Assembly (NCBI RefSeq): GCF_910592395.1
Contig: NC_088320.1
Span: 14,880,501-14,944,500, forward strand
Origin: Lineus longissimus
Lineage: Eukaryota > Nemertea > Pilidiophora > Heteronemertea > Lineidae
Reading direction: 5' to 3'
Length of the DNA: 64,000 bases
In this document: positions 22,925 to 35,479 of the stretch, in pieces
Layout of the letters: every line of letters starts with the position of its first letter
Numbering within the stretch: the stretch's first letter is position 1
Notes under the pieces: generated by a model
The model's database searches: none
The model's input: only the letters and a program-made list of their open reading frames with translations
What the model was told of the DNA's origin: nothing
Position numbers and translations under genes: made by a program

Positions 22925-23095
22925 CACCCCTGGATAAAGAAGCTCTTGGTTACACGATAGACCAATTCTGGTCGTTACTGCGACATGCGTATCACTCTGT
23001 TGTGTATAAACGGCGAATAACACCAAATTATAGAAACAAATCAGGAGATGTATCGGATACAAACATAGTCCACGCTTTATGGATGTGCTGAAAAG
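22925..23095 (-). pseudogene. Decayed receptor N-terminus upstream of copy F
   Basis: Reads STSIKRGLCLYPIHLLICFY and NLVLFAVYTQQSD, then TTRIGLSCNQELLYPG as in unit 3. The segment between this relic and the receptor ATG is about 35 bases shorter than in other units. Confidence 0.65.
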
Positions 23096-23099
23096 AGAG

Positions 23100-24790
23100 C
23101 AAATCATCACATTTTTATAGAAAAATTGCTACTAGCTTTGGCTGTTTCCATCAGGCATTTTGACAAGTAGCTCTCTGGATAAAGAAGCTCTCGGTTCAAG
23201 TCAAGTTCAAGATTGATAAACTAATCTTCTGGTCGATGCTGCGTATCACTGCCTTGTCGAGGTGACGTCATGATCCAGATTTATTTGGTGAATGGAATGA
23301 AAAAGACCTGACTTATTCAAACTGGTTTTTCAATGTTGCATGAAATACCCAACTCTCATGCGGCGTCCGGTAAACATTTGTGTTTAGGCTTATATATCGC
23401 TGACAAACTGGAGCGATTGAATAAAAGAAAACCCCAAGGAAATGATTTCATCAATGTATTGATTATCATCGAAAACAAGGCATCATTATTTGCCAGATAT
23501 TAAACCTCCTACCAACATAAACACTTAACGAAGTTCTCTTAGCCGCCTATTCGTTTTTCATTAAGTTGGCCAATTTCCAATTCCTGTTGGACAGTTCGAA
23601 CAAAACTCTTTGTAAATTTTTCACATCCTGTCAAAATGAGACTGTCTGTGCATCATCTGAAATTACTTGACAATATCCTCCTTTAACTTGTGATATTGAT
23701 CAACGTAAACACCTCCATGATGGTGAACTCGAACTCCTTTTAGCAATCGGACTACCACTGCAGAGAACCACATAATATGGATAGAAACGTAGCATAACGC
23801 TCTTCATCAACCTATCAGTCAATGGGACACGTAATGAGAACAGTGTGAATAGAGAACATATATATTTCTGCAAACATATTCAAAAAGTTTCAATTCAATC
23901 ACACTAGATTCGTACCTTTGAAAACAAATATCCTGGAGAAATTGTTTTATAATATCGATGTTGTATTCTGTTTCGGTGATACGGAACGTGATATCGGTTT
24001 TGTTGAATGCTGAACAATGCGAGAAATCGAACGATTATTGTTCGAGGCAGCTCTTCTGTGTATATTGCTTAACGGTTCATACATCACTGTAATCACCCCC
24101 CCCCCCCCCCACCCCCACCCCAACGTCCCATCCTAGACCTCTAATCTTTATCCACATGTCTAAAGTTAGCACCAAGGTTACTAAACCGTTAGTAATAGCA
24201 ATAGTATAACACCGTAAAGACGGAGGTTGATTCAATGTTCATTCCCAGAAGTCATTATATTTAGGTCTCATGATTCCGGAAACGAAGCAGCATTTATTCA
24301 AAGCACTTGTCCGGAAGCAAATTGAGACAAGGAACACTTACTCCTGCTAAATTTATGTCGTCAGAAGTTATTAAAACGATGTTCAGCTCTCCTGACGCCA
24401 CGTTTGGAGTTCGGAAGATCACACTGATAAAATTTCGTGCAAAAAATAATTTTGCTTTAAAAACGGCACCTTAATTAGAGTAGTGAGCAAAGATAAGTTT
24501 TTTTCTGCATGTGTCTGTCAACTACAGCTCTGGCGGTATTTATTCAGTCCAGGTTATACATAATACGTTCCCGCATTGTTATCAATATCAATTAGGCGAA
24601 CTTCGCGCATACAGGCTGCACCAACAGTATTCAAATGTTTAGGTGATAACACAATGAAAGTGTTTTTAACCCTCCGAGCTGTGTTCAATCGGATATTAAA
24701 ATCCTGATGGTATACGTATGTCAGTCACTCGTGACAAAAAGAAGTTTTTGCAGACCAAAAAAACACCTTGGGGAAACACCTTGGGGTCAA
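23100..24790. repeat. Shared 5' flank of receptor unit 5 (array edge)
   Basis: Matches the unit 2 flank nearly to its end, including a poly-C run (24096-24110). It stops matching near 24790 after a small local duplication (CACCTTGGGGAAACACCTTG). This is the right boundary of the receptor array. Confidence 0.75.
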
Positions 24791-25257
24791 CATCTTCTTC
24801 TGTACAATTCATCAACGTGGTCGATGCAGAGTTTAGAGAAATTAGGCAGTGATAATCGTATAATTGTATCAATGTTATGAGTTTATATGGTTAAGTTATA
24901 ATTGACTTCTCCGTCAGATATCAGAAAATGCAGAAAACGCATTTGAAAGCTAACATTCCATATAGAACACATTCGTTTGCTTCCAATGATGTGCGGTGAT
25001 GTGTGTTATGAATAAGACTATTATTGTGAATAGAGGGTTAATCCCTTCCCATGTATGTTTCGTTCTATTTTACGTTTACCATGTTATGTGCAAGTCAGTT
25101 CGTAAATAAAGCTTGAACTATACACATGTGTTTGTTTGATCTCTCCTATGCAAATATATAAAAGGAAGCAAGGGGGTATACTATCTCCGGCTCTGGTCAG
25201 ACTCCGGCTCTGGTCGACTCTGGTCAGGAGTGCTTTGTTTGAACAATTTTTGCCTGT
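24791..25257. other. Intergenic with possible core promoter
   Basis: No gene recognised. ATATATAAAAGG at about 25152-25163 looks like a strong plus-strand TATA box, followed by short CTCCGGCTCTGGTC repeats. The segment near 24830 (GCAGTGATAATCGTAT) also recurs at about 33550 and 46580. What the TATA box would drive is unclear; the reverse-transcriptase remnant just downstream is one option. Confidence 0.3.
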
Positions 25258-25420
25258 GCCTTTTGGTATGCTGATGATATCATAATATTGTGTCCAACCA
25301 AATTCTCAGCTGGAACCCAGCTAGACGTCGCCTCCATTTACTACGAGGAACATCTAGTTCTTGTTAATGCCACTAAGTGTCACCTCTACTTGTATGAACT
25401 TTTCAATGAGATAGGCATTT
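25258..25420 (+). mobile_element. Reverse-transcriptase palm remnant (YADD box), non-LTR type
   Basis: Plus-strand frame reads AFWYADDIIILCPT, then LDVASIYYEEHLVLVNATKC. The YADD catalytic box with following ILCPT, then a helix and VNATKC, is the usual palm order of non-LTR reverse transcriptases. Fragment only; surrounding sequence is degraded. Confidence 0.65.
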
Positions 25421-25869
25421 TTACAGAAGGTGTATCACGTGGTTAGGAGTTGAGATAGGCAGATATCTAACTTTCTCCAAAAATTTAGTCAGGCAATTTG
25501 TTTAGGAGCATGGCGAATTATATACTACATCTATTGAAGTAAGTGACGGACATCGCTTACAGAAGTGCATTCTACATACGAACAATTGTCATGTCGCCGT
25601 CTGAACGATGACAAACAAATGTAGATTATTGACAGCGGGCTTCTGTCATTTACAATGTCGTGTGATCGGACTAGATTTGCCGAAACCATTGGCCTCCACA
25701 TGCATTTATATATGTCCGTGTTGTTAATAAATTAGAATTTTCTTCCCTTGAATGTCCATGTATATCTGACCTAATTCTGGGACCACAATTTGTAAAAAAA
25801 TGTTAGTGCAGGAGTATCTGAGCTACCGTCTATATGATAAGACTTGGTCTATGATCACCGACGTTTTCA

Positions 25870-28800
25870 CTATTTGTTCATGCCACCTTCAATCTGATCC
25901 CTAATGGACATATCGTACGTGACAACTCCACGCTTTTTATCACCGAAGTGAGTATGCAGTTCCATCTTGGGCGCGTACCTGCTTCCAGCTGGTTTCTTCC
26001 CGACTGTCTCCGCCATGGTCCGAAGAGTGTGTGCGGAGCCCCCGCAGCACAGACCAAGGTACTTGACACCGATGTCCATGCATTCCTTGGTGAAGTTCTC
26101 CACCCCAGTTCGCCCGACAAACCATTCGTCAAGGTCGATTGGAAAAGCCCGAGTACCTGAAAAAGAACGTACCTCGTAGTTAAGATCAAACCAAAGAATA
26201 GGTGAGTCGACACACTGTACTGACAAGCGTATTTCCAAAACAAGAGCCTACCATTAATTTCTGGCAATGGGCGGGGGGGGGGCGCTTTATGCTTTTACGG
26301 ATTGACGATACTGCGCTTCTATTGGAGAGCTGTTGTCTTTCCCTCGTATGCTTACCCAAGCTATTGCCCTTGTATGCTTACCCAAGCTATTGCCCTTGTA
26401 TGCTTACCCAAGCTATTGCCCTTGTATGCTTACCCAAGCTATTGCCCTTGTATGCTTACCCAAGCTATTGCCCTTGTATGCTTACCCAATCTATTGCCCT
26501 TGTATGCTTACCCAAGCTATTGCCCTTGTATGCTTACCCAAGCTATTGCCCTTGTATGCTTACCCAAGCTATTGCCCTTGTATGCTTACCCAAGCTATTG
26601 CCCTTGTGTGCTTACCCAAGCTATTCCCCTTGTATGCTTACCCAAGCTATTGCCCTTGTATGCTTACCCAAGCTATTCCCTTTGTATGCTTACCCAAACT
26701 ATTGCCCTTGTGTGCTTACCCAAACTATTGCCCTTGTGTGCTTACCCTAGTTATCGCCTGCAGGAACGATAAGCTTTACTGAATAAAATGCACTACCTGT
26801 GTCATGTCCTTTGAGTGACTGCATGGTTGGGTGCTCAGCATCACATCGGTATGGTACTGGAAGACAGGCAATGTGGCCCTGCAGTCAACATTTAAAGAAA
26901 TAATGCAAGTAATCTGCGAAAGAAGACACAAGATCATTGCTACAACACTGTAACAATTCAAAGCTTATACGTTATTTAGTTCTTGGTAAAGTCGCATCAA
27001 AACGACCTAATGTTAATTCCCTTCATCTCCCCTCCGCTTACTCATCATTCGGACCCTCGACCCGGTTCTTTGATAGTTTTCTCCGTGTCACGCCTCACCA
27101 TCAGCTTCATCATGTCGACTCAGAGGTAGCTGGCACGTCCATGGCATTTTTAGTCCGCATCCTTCTCCATACAGGTTCCCTTCTTTTAACTCATCAATTT
27201 AAATGACATTTTTGGGGTCAGTAGACCCGGTCCTTTTATAGTTTTAGATAGACTGAATATAATGTACATGTATATCTACCATAGACTTGAGGTTTATAAG
27301 TCTAATAGGACTGCAGCTGAGAAAGCATAGCAGAAGAATGTATATCTTTTGAGCTCAGGACTCTCGCTTGTTGAGATAAGACATAATGCATCATCCCTCA
27401 TATGGAGTAATCAAGTAACAATAACCCACCTTGCAGACATTCCTGACCTCTCTAATCATGGGCAAAATTGACTGGGGTCCACGAACACAGTTGAGGCCGA
27501 TCACGTCCGCCCCCTGCTCCTCCAACAAGCGACAAGCCTCGACCATTGACATGGACTGGGACACGACGTTATCGGTAACCGACGGTGCACAGGTCATAAC
27601 TGCTGGCTTCCCTGAAATTGAGTCGATCAATGATGTTAACGTGCGTTTGAGGAACCCTTAGGTCTTGGCATTAGGGCGAATTGGATGGTTTAATTAAACC
27701 AGACAGGTAGGGCCAGCACCTAACACCTAACGTTAGAGTGAATGCGAGAAAGAAGCAAAATTAGGAGGAGAAGAAATAGAAATGATTACCTTGTCCATTC
27801 TTTATGATAGCTTCCAGCGCCATCTTTGCTTCGCCGTATTCACAGAATGTTTCCCCCAATATATAGTCAGCACCTGCTTCGACAGCCCATTCAACTTGTT
27901 GCTGGAAGCAAGAATGTGACGGATGTAATATCTCTTTAAGGGAGAATTATTGGGCATAGCAATAAGGGGACCATGGGTTTAAAGGCAGTGATCTGTGTTG
28001 TAAATAATGGCTCTTTAAGTATGAAGTTGATAAGATGCAAGTCAAAGAAACATACAGAAGTAGAGGGCAGGAATACCCTGTTAACTGGGGACTTATTTAT
28101 TAATCAGTGGCAGAGTTTAGCATTGTTCCATTCCACCCACCTCCATTCCCTGGCGGATGTCCTCCCATGTCGACTCATCATTCGGATTGTAGTAGGTCGA
28201 GTTACAAATGTTCCCAGCCATCATAGTACCCGTCTCGTCAGCCACCTCCTTGGCGAGGCGTAAAGCTTCCCGGTTCATCTCCTCTACACGATCTTGCCAA
28301 CCGATCAGACGCATCTTCTCTCGGTTTCCATAATACTGAAAAATGTGTATGAAGGTTCTACAGGTACAATAATGTAAAGACAAGCAATTCGATCAGATGG
28401 AAGAAAGCCCGGTTTCTCAAAATAATTTACGTCCGGAAAATCACTGATCTGACGTCGACTGAGCCACACCCTGAACTTGAGGCCAACTCTCGGCACGAAC
28501 GACTGAGCTCAGTAATGTGTACGAGTGGAGGAGCATACGATTGAGTTTTCGATGATGGCTGAGTCTGGGAATCTAGAGGCTGGGGTATTGACCTGCACGT
28601 TATATTTATAGGAGGCCCTAAAACCAAGGGAAACGAAAGCACTCAGGCTCGAAGCACCAGGTCTTTTGAAAAGCTTCCTTACCGTGAAAGCAAGAACGAC
28701 ATCGCTGCCGGCGTGGACAAACTCCTCGTGCATGTTCTTGACGAGATGGGGGTGTTCCAGCACGACCTCGGGCGTGTAAGGCCCGGCGGTGAGATAGCCC

Positions 28801-31245
28801 CTTCTTTCAAACTCGAAAAGGTAGCCTTCCGCGACAATGACGTATTCGCCATCATTGAGACGCTCCAATAGACCTGCAATAGTCCATGAAATAGTTTATG
28901 CCTACACGATTACACAACATTATTAAGGGAGTTTGCAGGTTTCAAAAGACTCCTTAAATTGAATATACCCCCCCCCCCCCCGCCACCACCACCACCAACG
29001 CCAACACCACCAACACCACCACCACCACCAACACCAACACCACCACCACCACCACCAACACCAACACCACCACCACCACCAACACCAACACCACCACCAC
29101 CACCAACACCACCAACACCAACACCACCACCACCACCACCACCAACACCACCACCACAAACACCACCAACACCACCACCACCACCAACACCACCAACACC
29201 ACCACCACCACCACCACCAACACCACCACCACCAACACCACCAACACCACCAACACCACCACCACCACCACCACCACCTCTAACTATTGTCCGTTTCTCA
29301 GAAAGTCGTGCCAAAAACGATCATGCTGTAATATCTGCCACACGTCACAGTGTTGGATTCTTTCATTCATTAGAGTTACACTTTACATGGCGATGTACAT
29401 TTAAAGGGAGACTTTCGACAAGAGCAAGATAGGCCTGTGAGATTACGTTTCATGAAGTTGCTGACAGGTGGCTTCATACCATCTTACAGTAAATACATGT
29501 TCTGTACGAGGAAAATGTTTGGGTCAAACCAGGGCCACGTGGAGAAAATCGGTTGAAGTTCTCTCCGTCAGATCAAAAGTTGACTTTACAAATGTTTTAA
29601 AGCACAAACCTTTCACTTTCGGCATGGTTCCTCCGCAATGGGCCCGTCCTGGTGTGATGTTTGAAATTAAGTGATTTGCGCATTTGTAAATGATAAGACA
29701 AATTACACTCTTATCATTTTTTATGTCCCACTCCTGAACTCGCTCGAGCCGGTTAAATCCAGTTGATACCAGTGTAACATTGAGGTTAAGAGGTTGTTGC
29801 CCAGGTCTCAATCGTCTATCAGCCTTCCACTTCTAGATGACAATATTGATATAAATAATCACAGACCCAGAAATGCACAGAGAGCAGTTCGATGATTTGG
29901 CTACATGTATTTAAAATATTGAGTTGAGAGCTGAGCGTCAGCAAGGACTGATATTGGATGATTGTACTGTAAGTACATGCAGGTGGAAGCTGGTGACCCT
30001 AGAGGAAACCTGCGCTGTCGAAGAGAGTCGCCCTCTATCAAATGAACGTACCCCCCCCCCCCCGGCGTACCCTAAAAAACATGACGCCCTAACGCTACAC
30101 GGCAGAAAAAAGGGGGAATTTATTGATAACTATAGGATATATTATTAGGGTCTGGGAACACATCGTATAGTGTATTGATTCACAAAAAAGGAGCCTCATG
30201 GCCTAGTGGTTTACACTGCTGGCCACCACGCAATAGGGCCCGGGTTCGATCCCGGGGAGAACCCAGGATCGTATGTCTGGATGAACCGGCGTGGCTTTCA
30301 AGGAACTAAAATTCACAGTCCTTCGAATGAGACTCAAAACCGAGGTTCCTTGTACCTGGTGTCTATGCCAGGGCAAGCTAAGACCCCACCAAGTGAGAAA
30401 CATGAGTAGCTTGCGTGGACTCTATCTCTCTCGCCAAAGTCGGACCACTAGGCCAATAAACCCAATTGGCGCCTTACCGTAGTGGCACGCAGGATACGCT
30501 CATCCCGCCTTGGAGGAGGATTACTCCTAGGAGAATGACCCCTCCAAGTGCAGAGCGAACGCTGAAGAAGAAGAAGAAGAAGATTCACCAAAGGAGGAAA
30601 TCGACGTGCCAGGATGAGAGGAGCACACGGCTGTCACTGGTGTCGGAGATCGAGTGCTTTATTTTGTAGTGTCACTTAGGGCAAGGCACCCATTGCCATG
30701 AACCCACGGCCTGGTTCGGACATCGATTCGGTGGCCTCTACTTTTTGAACCTGCAACCGGTGTTAATATCACTTTCTAAAAATATTAACTTGAGCTGAGC
30801 TTCACAAACTAGGACATTATGAACAATACAAAGCTACGCTGTGTCGATGAGAGTAGCCCGCTCTCCCATTACTATACCGGGACCAATCGAAAATGGAACC
30901 AGGGCCCATCAGCCGCTGATGTTTCCACTGGGCCACTCAGATCCAGGTCGACTATGCTCCTCTCTCTACCAGTCTACACGCATTCTGAGCAATTGAGAGG
31001 TACTCCGATCCGTCCGGTGCCACCCACCGGGCTATACTGCAAATAGGCTACAATCTTGAGAGATATTAATCTAGGTCCTTGGATAAAGTACATTTCCTCT
31101 TGTTGAGACACTTGCCTTGCCCTAGTTTATCACCGTCCATTTCTCTCATGGTTGTGATAAATGCCTTGCCGTAGTTGATCTCCGCCAGTGGTTTGTTCTT
31201 CAGGTTGCGGCACTCGTCAAGTTCCAGTTGATCACCGTAATGCAT
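25870..31245 (-). CDS. BHMT: Betaine-homocysteine S-methyltransferase-like gene, 7 exons
   Basis: Coding exons (minus order): 31245-31116, 28873-28683, 28335-28141, 27901-27790, 27611-27430, 26878-26797, 26156-25870. All phases agree; total about 392 residues, near the family length of about 400. Exon 2 reads [12 protein letters not shown], then [15 protein letters not shown] and the [11 protein letters not shown] end of strand 2; exon 4 [16 protein letters not shown]; exon 5 ADVIGLNC; exon 7 [11 protein letters not shown] and [12 protein letters not shown]. The Cys in GLNC plus the CC pair are the three zinc ligands that activate homocysteine. Known role: cytosolic transfer of a methyl group from betaine to homocysteine, giving methionine and dimethylglycine. 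Exon 1 ([14 protein letters not shown] to DKLGQ) is less certain and would use a GC donor (CAAG then GCAAGT); exons 2-7 are firm. The C-terminus is shorter than in vertebrates. Confidence 0.9.
26345..26757. repeat. 26-bp minisatellite, about 16 copies, in BHMT intron 6
   Basis: Near-perfect tandem units of TATGCTTACCCAAGCTATTG plus CCCTTG, between exons 7 and 6. Last few units carry point changes. Since 26 is not a multiple of 3 and the unit has no stop in that strand, all three plus-strand frames stay open with a 26-residue period; this is not evidence of coding. Confidence 0.95.
28969..29278. repeat. CCA/CCAACA microsatellite with poly-C start, in BHMT intron 1
   Basis: About 300 bases of CCACCA and CCAACA interspersed, beginning with a run of 13 C. 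It lies some 100 bases upstream (minus sense) of BHMT exon 2, and on the BHMT transcript would read as a G/T-rich (GGT) tract. Confidence 0.95.
29279..30189. other. BHMT intron 1, no recognisable feature
   Basis: No reading frame with family features on either strand. A poly-C run lies at about 30051-30063. Confidence 0.5.
30190..30581 (+). mobile_element. tRNA-derived SINE with GAA tail and target-site duplication
   Basis: Starts GGAGCCTCATGGCCTAGTGG with a polymerase III A box (TGGCCTAGTGG) and a B box (GGTTCGATCCC) about 40 bases on, followed by a non-tRNA body and a (GAA)n tail. Flanked by GATTCACAAAA before (30177) and GATTCACCAAA after (30582), a target-site duplication expected from LINE-driven insertion. 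It sits antisense inside BHMT intron 1. Confidence 0.85.
30590..31065. other. BHMT intron 1 5' part, no recognisable feature
   Basis: Short frames only. The stretch before the SINE (near 29910) and this stretch both contain a TTGAG(A)GCTGAGC motif, but no clear repeat family was recognised. Confidence 0.4.
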
Positions 31246-32076
31246 CTTACACTACACCATGTACACAACCCATCCCTATGAAGGCAAAATATTGGTCATC
31301 TTCACAGGGCTCAAAAGTTAAGAAAACGAGGGGATCTATGGTGGTTTCTGTCCCAGTAGTTCGTATTTTTGGGGGAAATAATTGGGAATTTCCCTTTTCT
31401 GCTTCTATCAATAAGAACAACTGCATAATGTGAAGGTCACTCCATGTCAACATTTGGATATGCTGCAAACATCTACCGTGATAAAAGTCGGAGTACTAAT
31501 CACAGACTCTGAATTAAACATTACTGTTGTGAACATTTATTGAATTCAATCATCTACCAGTGGATTACACTTTGAAGTATTAGTTCGTGATTGTTTATTT
31601 AGGTAGTTGATCATGTGATTTTATATCGATAAAAACGTCGAATGCAACAGGTGTTTTTGTTTACATGGGAGCCACCATTTTGAAGAAATGCTGTGACGTT
31701 ACCGTGAAACCCCCTTTGCTAGGATTCCGTCTTTAAAAAACGACCCGACCATTTCCGATTATTGTCGATGTTTTCCGAAGACTTCCTCTTGAAGAAGCCA
31801 CGTCCATCGATCCTATTGGTTCTACCTCATGCACGCATTATATAGCACCTGTTTGCAGCGTGATGAGACAGTCTCAATGATCAAGAAAAATAATCTGATA
31901 TCGATGAGCCGTTGTGTGGGGTGTAATTGTATTTTCGTATTTTTTCTCGTATTTCGATCGGATTCTGTCCAGCATCGTAATCTCTCGTTAATCCAAAAGG
32001 GTGCCTAATCTGTGTACCGAATTCATCTCGTATTATAAGCCTCGACTGGGAAATCATGCAGAGCTAATTCTTGAAT
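31246..32076. other. Region upstream of BHMT exon 1, promoter not identified
   Basis: Expected to hold the BHMT promoter if exon 1 is right. I see no clear TATA box or initiator on the minus strand. Sequence is unique in the window. Confidence 0.3.
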
Positions 32077-32301
32077 TTAAGCGAATAGACTGGACCAATG
32101 TTGTTTGCGTGATAATCCTCTGAGTGAGTTTTCGCTTCCCGTAACGTCGAGAAATCCACCGAGAAAGAACCCATTCCTGCGTATGACGTCCTCAGTTTTC
32201 GTGATAGATTTCCCGATCTCGAGCCGGTCTCCGTGAACCAAGCGCTGTATCTCGGCCGCAATTTTGGGATCGGAAACTCGGGAAATGGCAGACGCCTGCA
32301 C
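32077..32301 (-). other. Unrecognised open stretch, possible orphan exon
   Basis: A minus-strand frame preceded by an acceptor-like TTCATTGTGCAG reads SDPKIAAEIQRLVHGDRLEI, then TKTEDVIRRNGFFLGGFLDV, and stops after SRKQHWSSLFA. Residue composition looks protein-like (charged, hydrophobic spacing) but no family is recognised and upstream minus-strand sequence is a repeated block. It could be a 3' exon remnant or chance. Confidence 0.25.
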
Positions 32302-32850
32302 AATGAAAATGCGCGTGTATCTTATACAGTGTCACTCGGGAACCCCGAGAATAAGGTATTTATGATTTATGATGTAACAAAAGGGCAACCTGGTCATGAG
32401 GAGTGCTAGGGCAGAAAAACACCCATGGTTTAGGTAAACATTTCGGGAAAAGTTTTTGAAGGAAAATGAATATTTCCCACCTTTCATATGAAAGTCCTGC
32501 CCCCTCCGCATCCAGTTAAGAACTCCGTGTGATATGTGATGTATCCTGGTAACCTAGCAGTCTCTGGCATGTCTTGGACACGGAAAGGCCATGCAATAAA
32601 AGGAAATATCAGATACCACGGAAACCAAGATATACTAAAAATTGGTCCGCAGAAGTTAGGAATCTGAGTCAACGATGATGCAAATTGGTGTCGACACTGG
32701 ATATTCATTTCCACTACAGCTGGGAACAAAAAGTAAAACAATCATAAATCCTTCTCACATGTGAGGGTGTCAGTTAGAGACATGCAGTTGACAATATTTT
32801 TCTTGGCATAGTGTGAGAAACAACAACTCCATTGGTGCGACTAAGGAGTA

Positions 32851-33095
32851 GGTTGATAACGTTTGGCGACCGAGCCTTCTCCACTGCAGCCCCAAGGCTC
32901 TGTAATCAACTTCCACGCAGTGCGAGAGAATGTGCCAGCATCTCAGTCTTCAAATTGCATCTTAAATCCTATCTCTTTGGTCGCTACCACTCCTAATATG
33001 TCTCTCTTTTGTAAAGTGTCACCGATCACTCTGAGTGGATTCTGGCACTATAAATCATCTAAATATTATTATCATTATTATTATTATTATTAAAA
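32851..33095 (+). mobile_element. L2/CR1-like LINE 3' end with (ATT)n tail
   Basis: Plus-strand frame ends FGDRAFSTAAPRL, NQLPRSARE, ISVFKLHLKSYLFGRYHS and stop, followed by a short 3' untranslated part and (ATT)n. This is the standard C-terminus of L2/CR1-type ORF2. The matching place in duplication copy 2 (near 48385) lacks it, so it is either inserted later or lost there. Confidence 0.8.
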
Positions 33096-33184
33096 TATAT
33101 TATATGCACTCGAAGCAGATGGAATACTTTGGTCATACTTCATGTGGCGTAAACAAACAATCATTTATCACCTCCACTTGCTGA

Positions 33185-33475
33185 CCGATCATGCATGGTC
33201 CCAGAGCATACATGTTGCTTCGACATGCATGGCGTCTTGACATGCGTGGTGCCTGGACATGTATGTTGCTTTGACAAGCATGACCCTGGGCATGCATGGT
33301 GCCTGGGCATACATGGTGCCTTGACAAGCATGGTGCTTGGACATGCTTGATGCCTGCACATGCATGGTACCTGGACATGCATGGTGCCTGGACGTGCATG
33401 TTGTCTAGACATGCGCCTTGACTAGCATGGTGCCTGGACATGGATGCTGCCTGGACATGCGTGCTGCCTGAACTA
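33185..33475. repeat. 17-bp minisatellite, array 1
   Basis: About 17 variable units of GGACATGCATGGTGCCT. Related arrays lie at 46065-46505 and 48450-48790, each next to the same flank. The apparent long reading frames (HVQAPCMSRHHACPGT type) arise because 17-bp units without stops repeat every 51 bases in each frame. Confidence 0.95.
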
Positions 33476-34185
33476 TTATTGATAACACCCTGTATATACG
33501 AGTAGCATCATTCATTAACGTGATCGGTTCAGTGTTTAAAGAGATAGGCGGTGATAATCGTATTGCTCGCAATTCACTATGAGTACAGTACAATCGATAT
33601 CGGTCAATTCAGGTATTGGTTCTTTCAATTATTTTCACATGTTTAAACCTATGATATGCTGCTCTCTAGACCTACGGGAATGCAATACTTCTCACTCACC
33701 GTGGGCAGGATGTCGATCGAACTTTGCAGCACTAATTTTAAGTAGCAGAAACCAATGCTATGAATAGTTTCAAGCGTCTGAAGTAAGTACAAATCAGGGC
33801 TTGATACTTTACAGCTAAATGTCTATTCGGTTATAGGCATGATGTTATCTTACTTCGCTGAGCACATAGAACAGGAAAATAAAAAAAAAACATATTGCGG
33901 TCATGTTAGTTTGGCCTTTTTAATAGGATTATTACAAGAGTGTGGAAATGCATGTGGGATATGGATCAATGTGGACAAACGACAGTATACAATGCCAGGA
34001 GAAGAGTCCATTGGTCAGTTCTTTGTTATGTGGGGCACGTTTTTGTATTGTCTAGACCATGTTGTCATTAAAATGTGCACTTGTCTACCCTTAATGTAAA
34101 GTATGTTACCATTAGACTCTTTTTTCATGCGGTATAGCACTGTATGATTGCCCACAGTTTGGATTAGGAAGGTAGTTTGCCGTCA
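33476..34185. other. Segment absent from duplication copy 2
   Basis: Its first half resembles 46510-46790 beside the third array. It holds an 86-codon plus-strand frame (33839-34099, with YCGHVSLAFLIGLLQECGNA) that I do not recognise and cannot support as a gene. Confidence 0.4.
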
Positions 34186-35479
34186 TTTTTGACGGGTGAT
34201 TGATATTGGAGGGTGTGGTAAACCGTGTTTAGACATGACACATTTGTTATGGGTAGGGCATCTTACAACCGATACTATAGTACAGTAGAAATGGCGTCAT
34301 GGGAGGTGGGGGGGGGGGGCTGGGGGCGGGGGTCCATTGTGATGTTATTACAGTAATATTTGTCTATATCTGCCACAAGTGGATCACAGTATTTGAAATA
34401 TGCCAGAGCTGATGCTATGGCTATTGATCCAGATTGCAAGTTTCAGACTGAAACATATGGACAATTGATTACAAGTATCTGAAATAACTGAAGGTAAGTA
34501 CTGAGTAATAAGACTGATATAGAAGAATTAAATGCATTTTTTTAATCAACAGTGCATGTACCTGGATTTATCAATCTCAGGTGAAATTCAATATTTTATA
34601 AAACGTTAATTACAACAGTGTGCCTTGAAGGAATTACCTTGTCTACGTATATGTTTCCTCCAAGAGAGTGTTGCCCTATTAAGAGTACAGTAACCTATTT
34701 CATAAGTTTTAGTGTTAGAGCTGAGGAGATAATGAAAGCATTCATGTATGGTGTGCACAGAATACTGTAATCAGGTAGACTTTGTTTGCATGTCTTCAAT
34801 GTAGTAGTTAATATGGAGTTTCTATAATGTAACTGAATTCTAATTTAACAACTATGTTTATAAAGGAACTGTCCAAAGTTTCGCCTGCTCCCATTCATTC
34901 ATACTATAGCTGAATTCTTAGCATATGCCACGGAAGTACTTGTATATTTCCGTTCCGTCCTCTTGCTTCTCAGCTTGATCTAATTAATTCTTATCATAGG
35001 CTATGGAAGTATTATTTAACATACTTCCGTGATCGGGCAGACTCAAAGTAATTGTCTTCTTTGCAAATTTAGTGTTTTGACAAGAACATTATTTTGAGTA
35101 GCCTTTAGAAAGTACATGTATCATCAAATATATATATTAATATTAGAACTGGTAAAAGTATCGTCATGTCTGCCATCGCCTCAACCGTTTGATGGAATCT
35201 CCGAATTGTTCGTATGGACATTAAGATTGCACTTATTATTGGGTGCAGGATGGATAATTTAGAGATGACATTACAGTATTGTTATACAGTAATGACAGCA
35301 ATATGCATTCATAGGTATTGACAATACACATGCAGTTGTATTGTGCTCTCTTTGACTTAAAATGAAACGGCCAGGGGCCATTATACTCGCCGTATGATAC
35401 TTAGCAGACATTTCATGCATCCTTACTAACTTTATCAAAAATAATTCAGTGATATATCACACTTTTTGGTTTTGGTCCG

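Noticed and set aside
26202-26782. Long plus-strand reading frames in three phases (26-residue repeats)
   Set aside because: Produced by a 26-bp satellite without stops; all three frames are open and the region lies in a BHMT intron.
28910-29432. Glycine- or proline-rich proteins of 107-157 residues
   Set aside because: CCA/CCAACA microsatellite read in different frames.
30190-30265. tRNA gene
   Set aside because: A and B boxes are present but the acceptor stem does not close and a SINE body and tail follow; it is a tRNA-derived SINE head.
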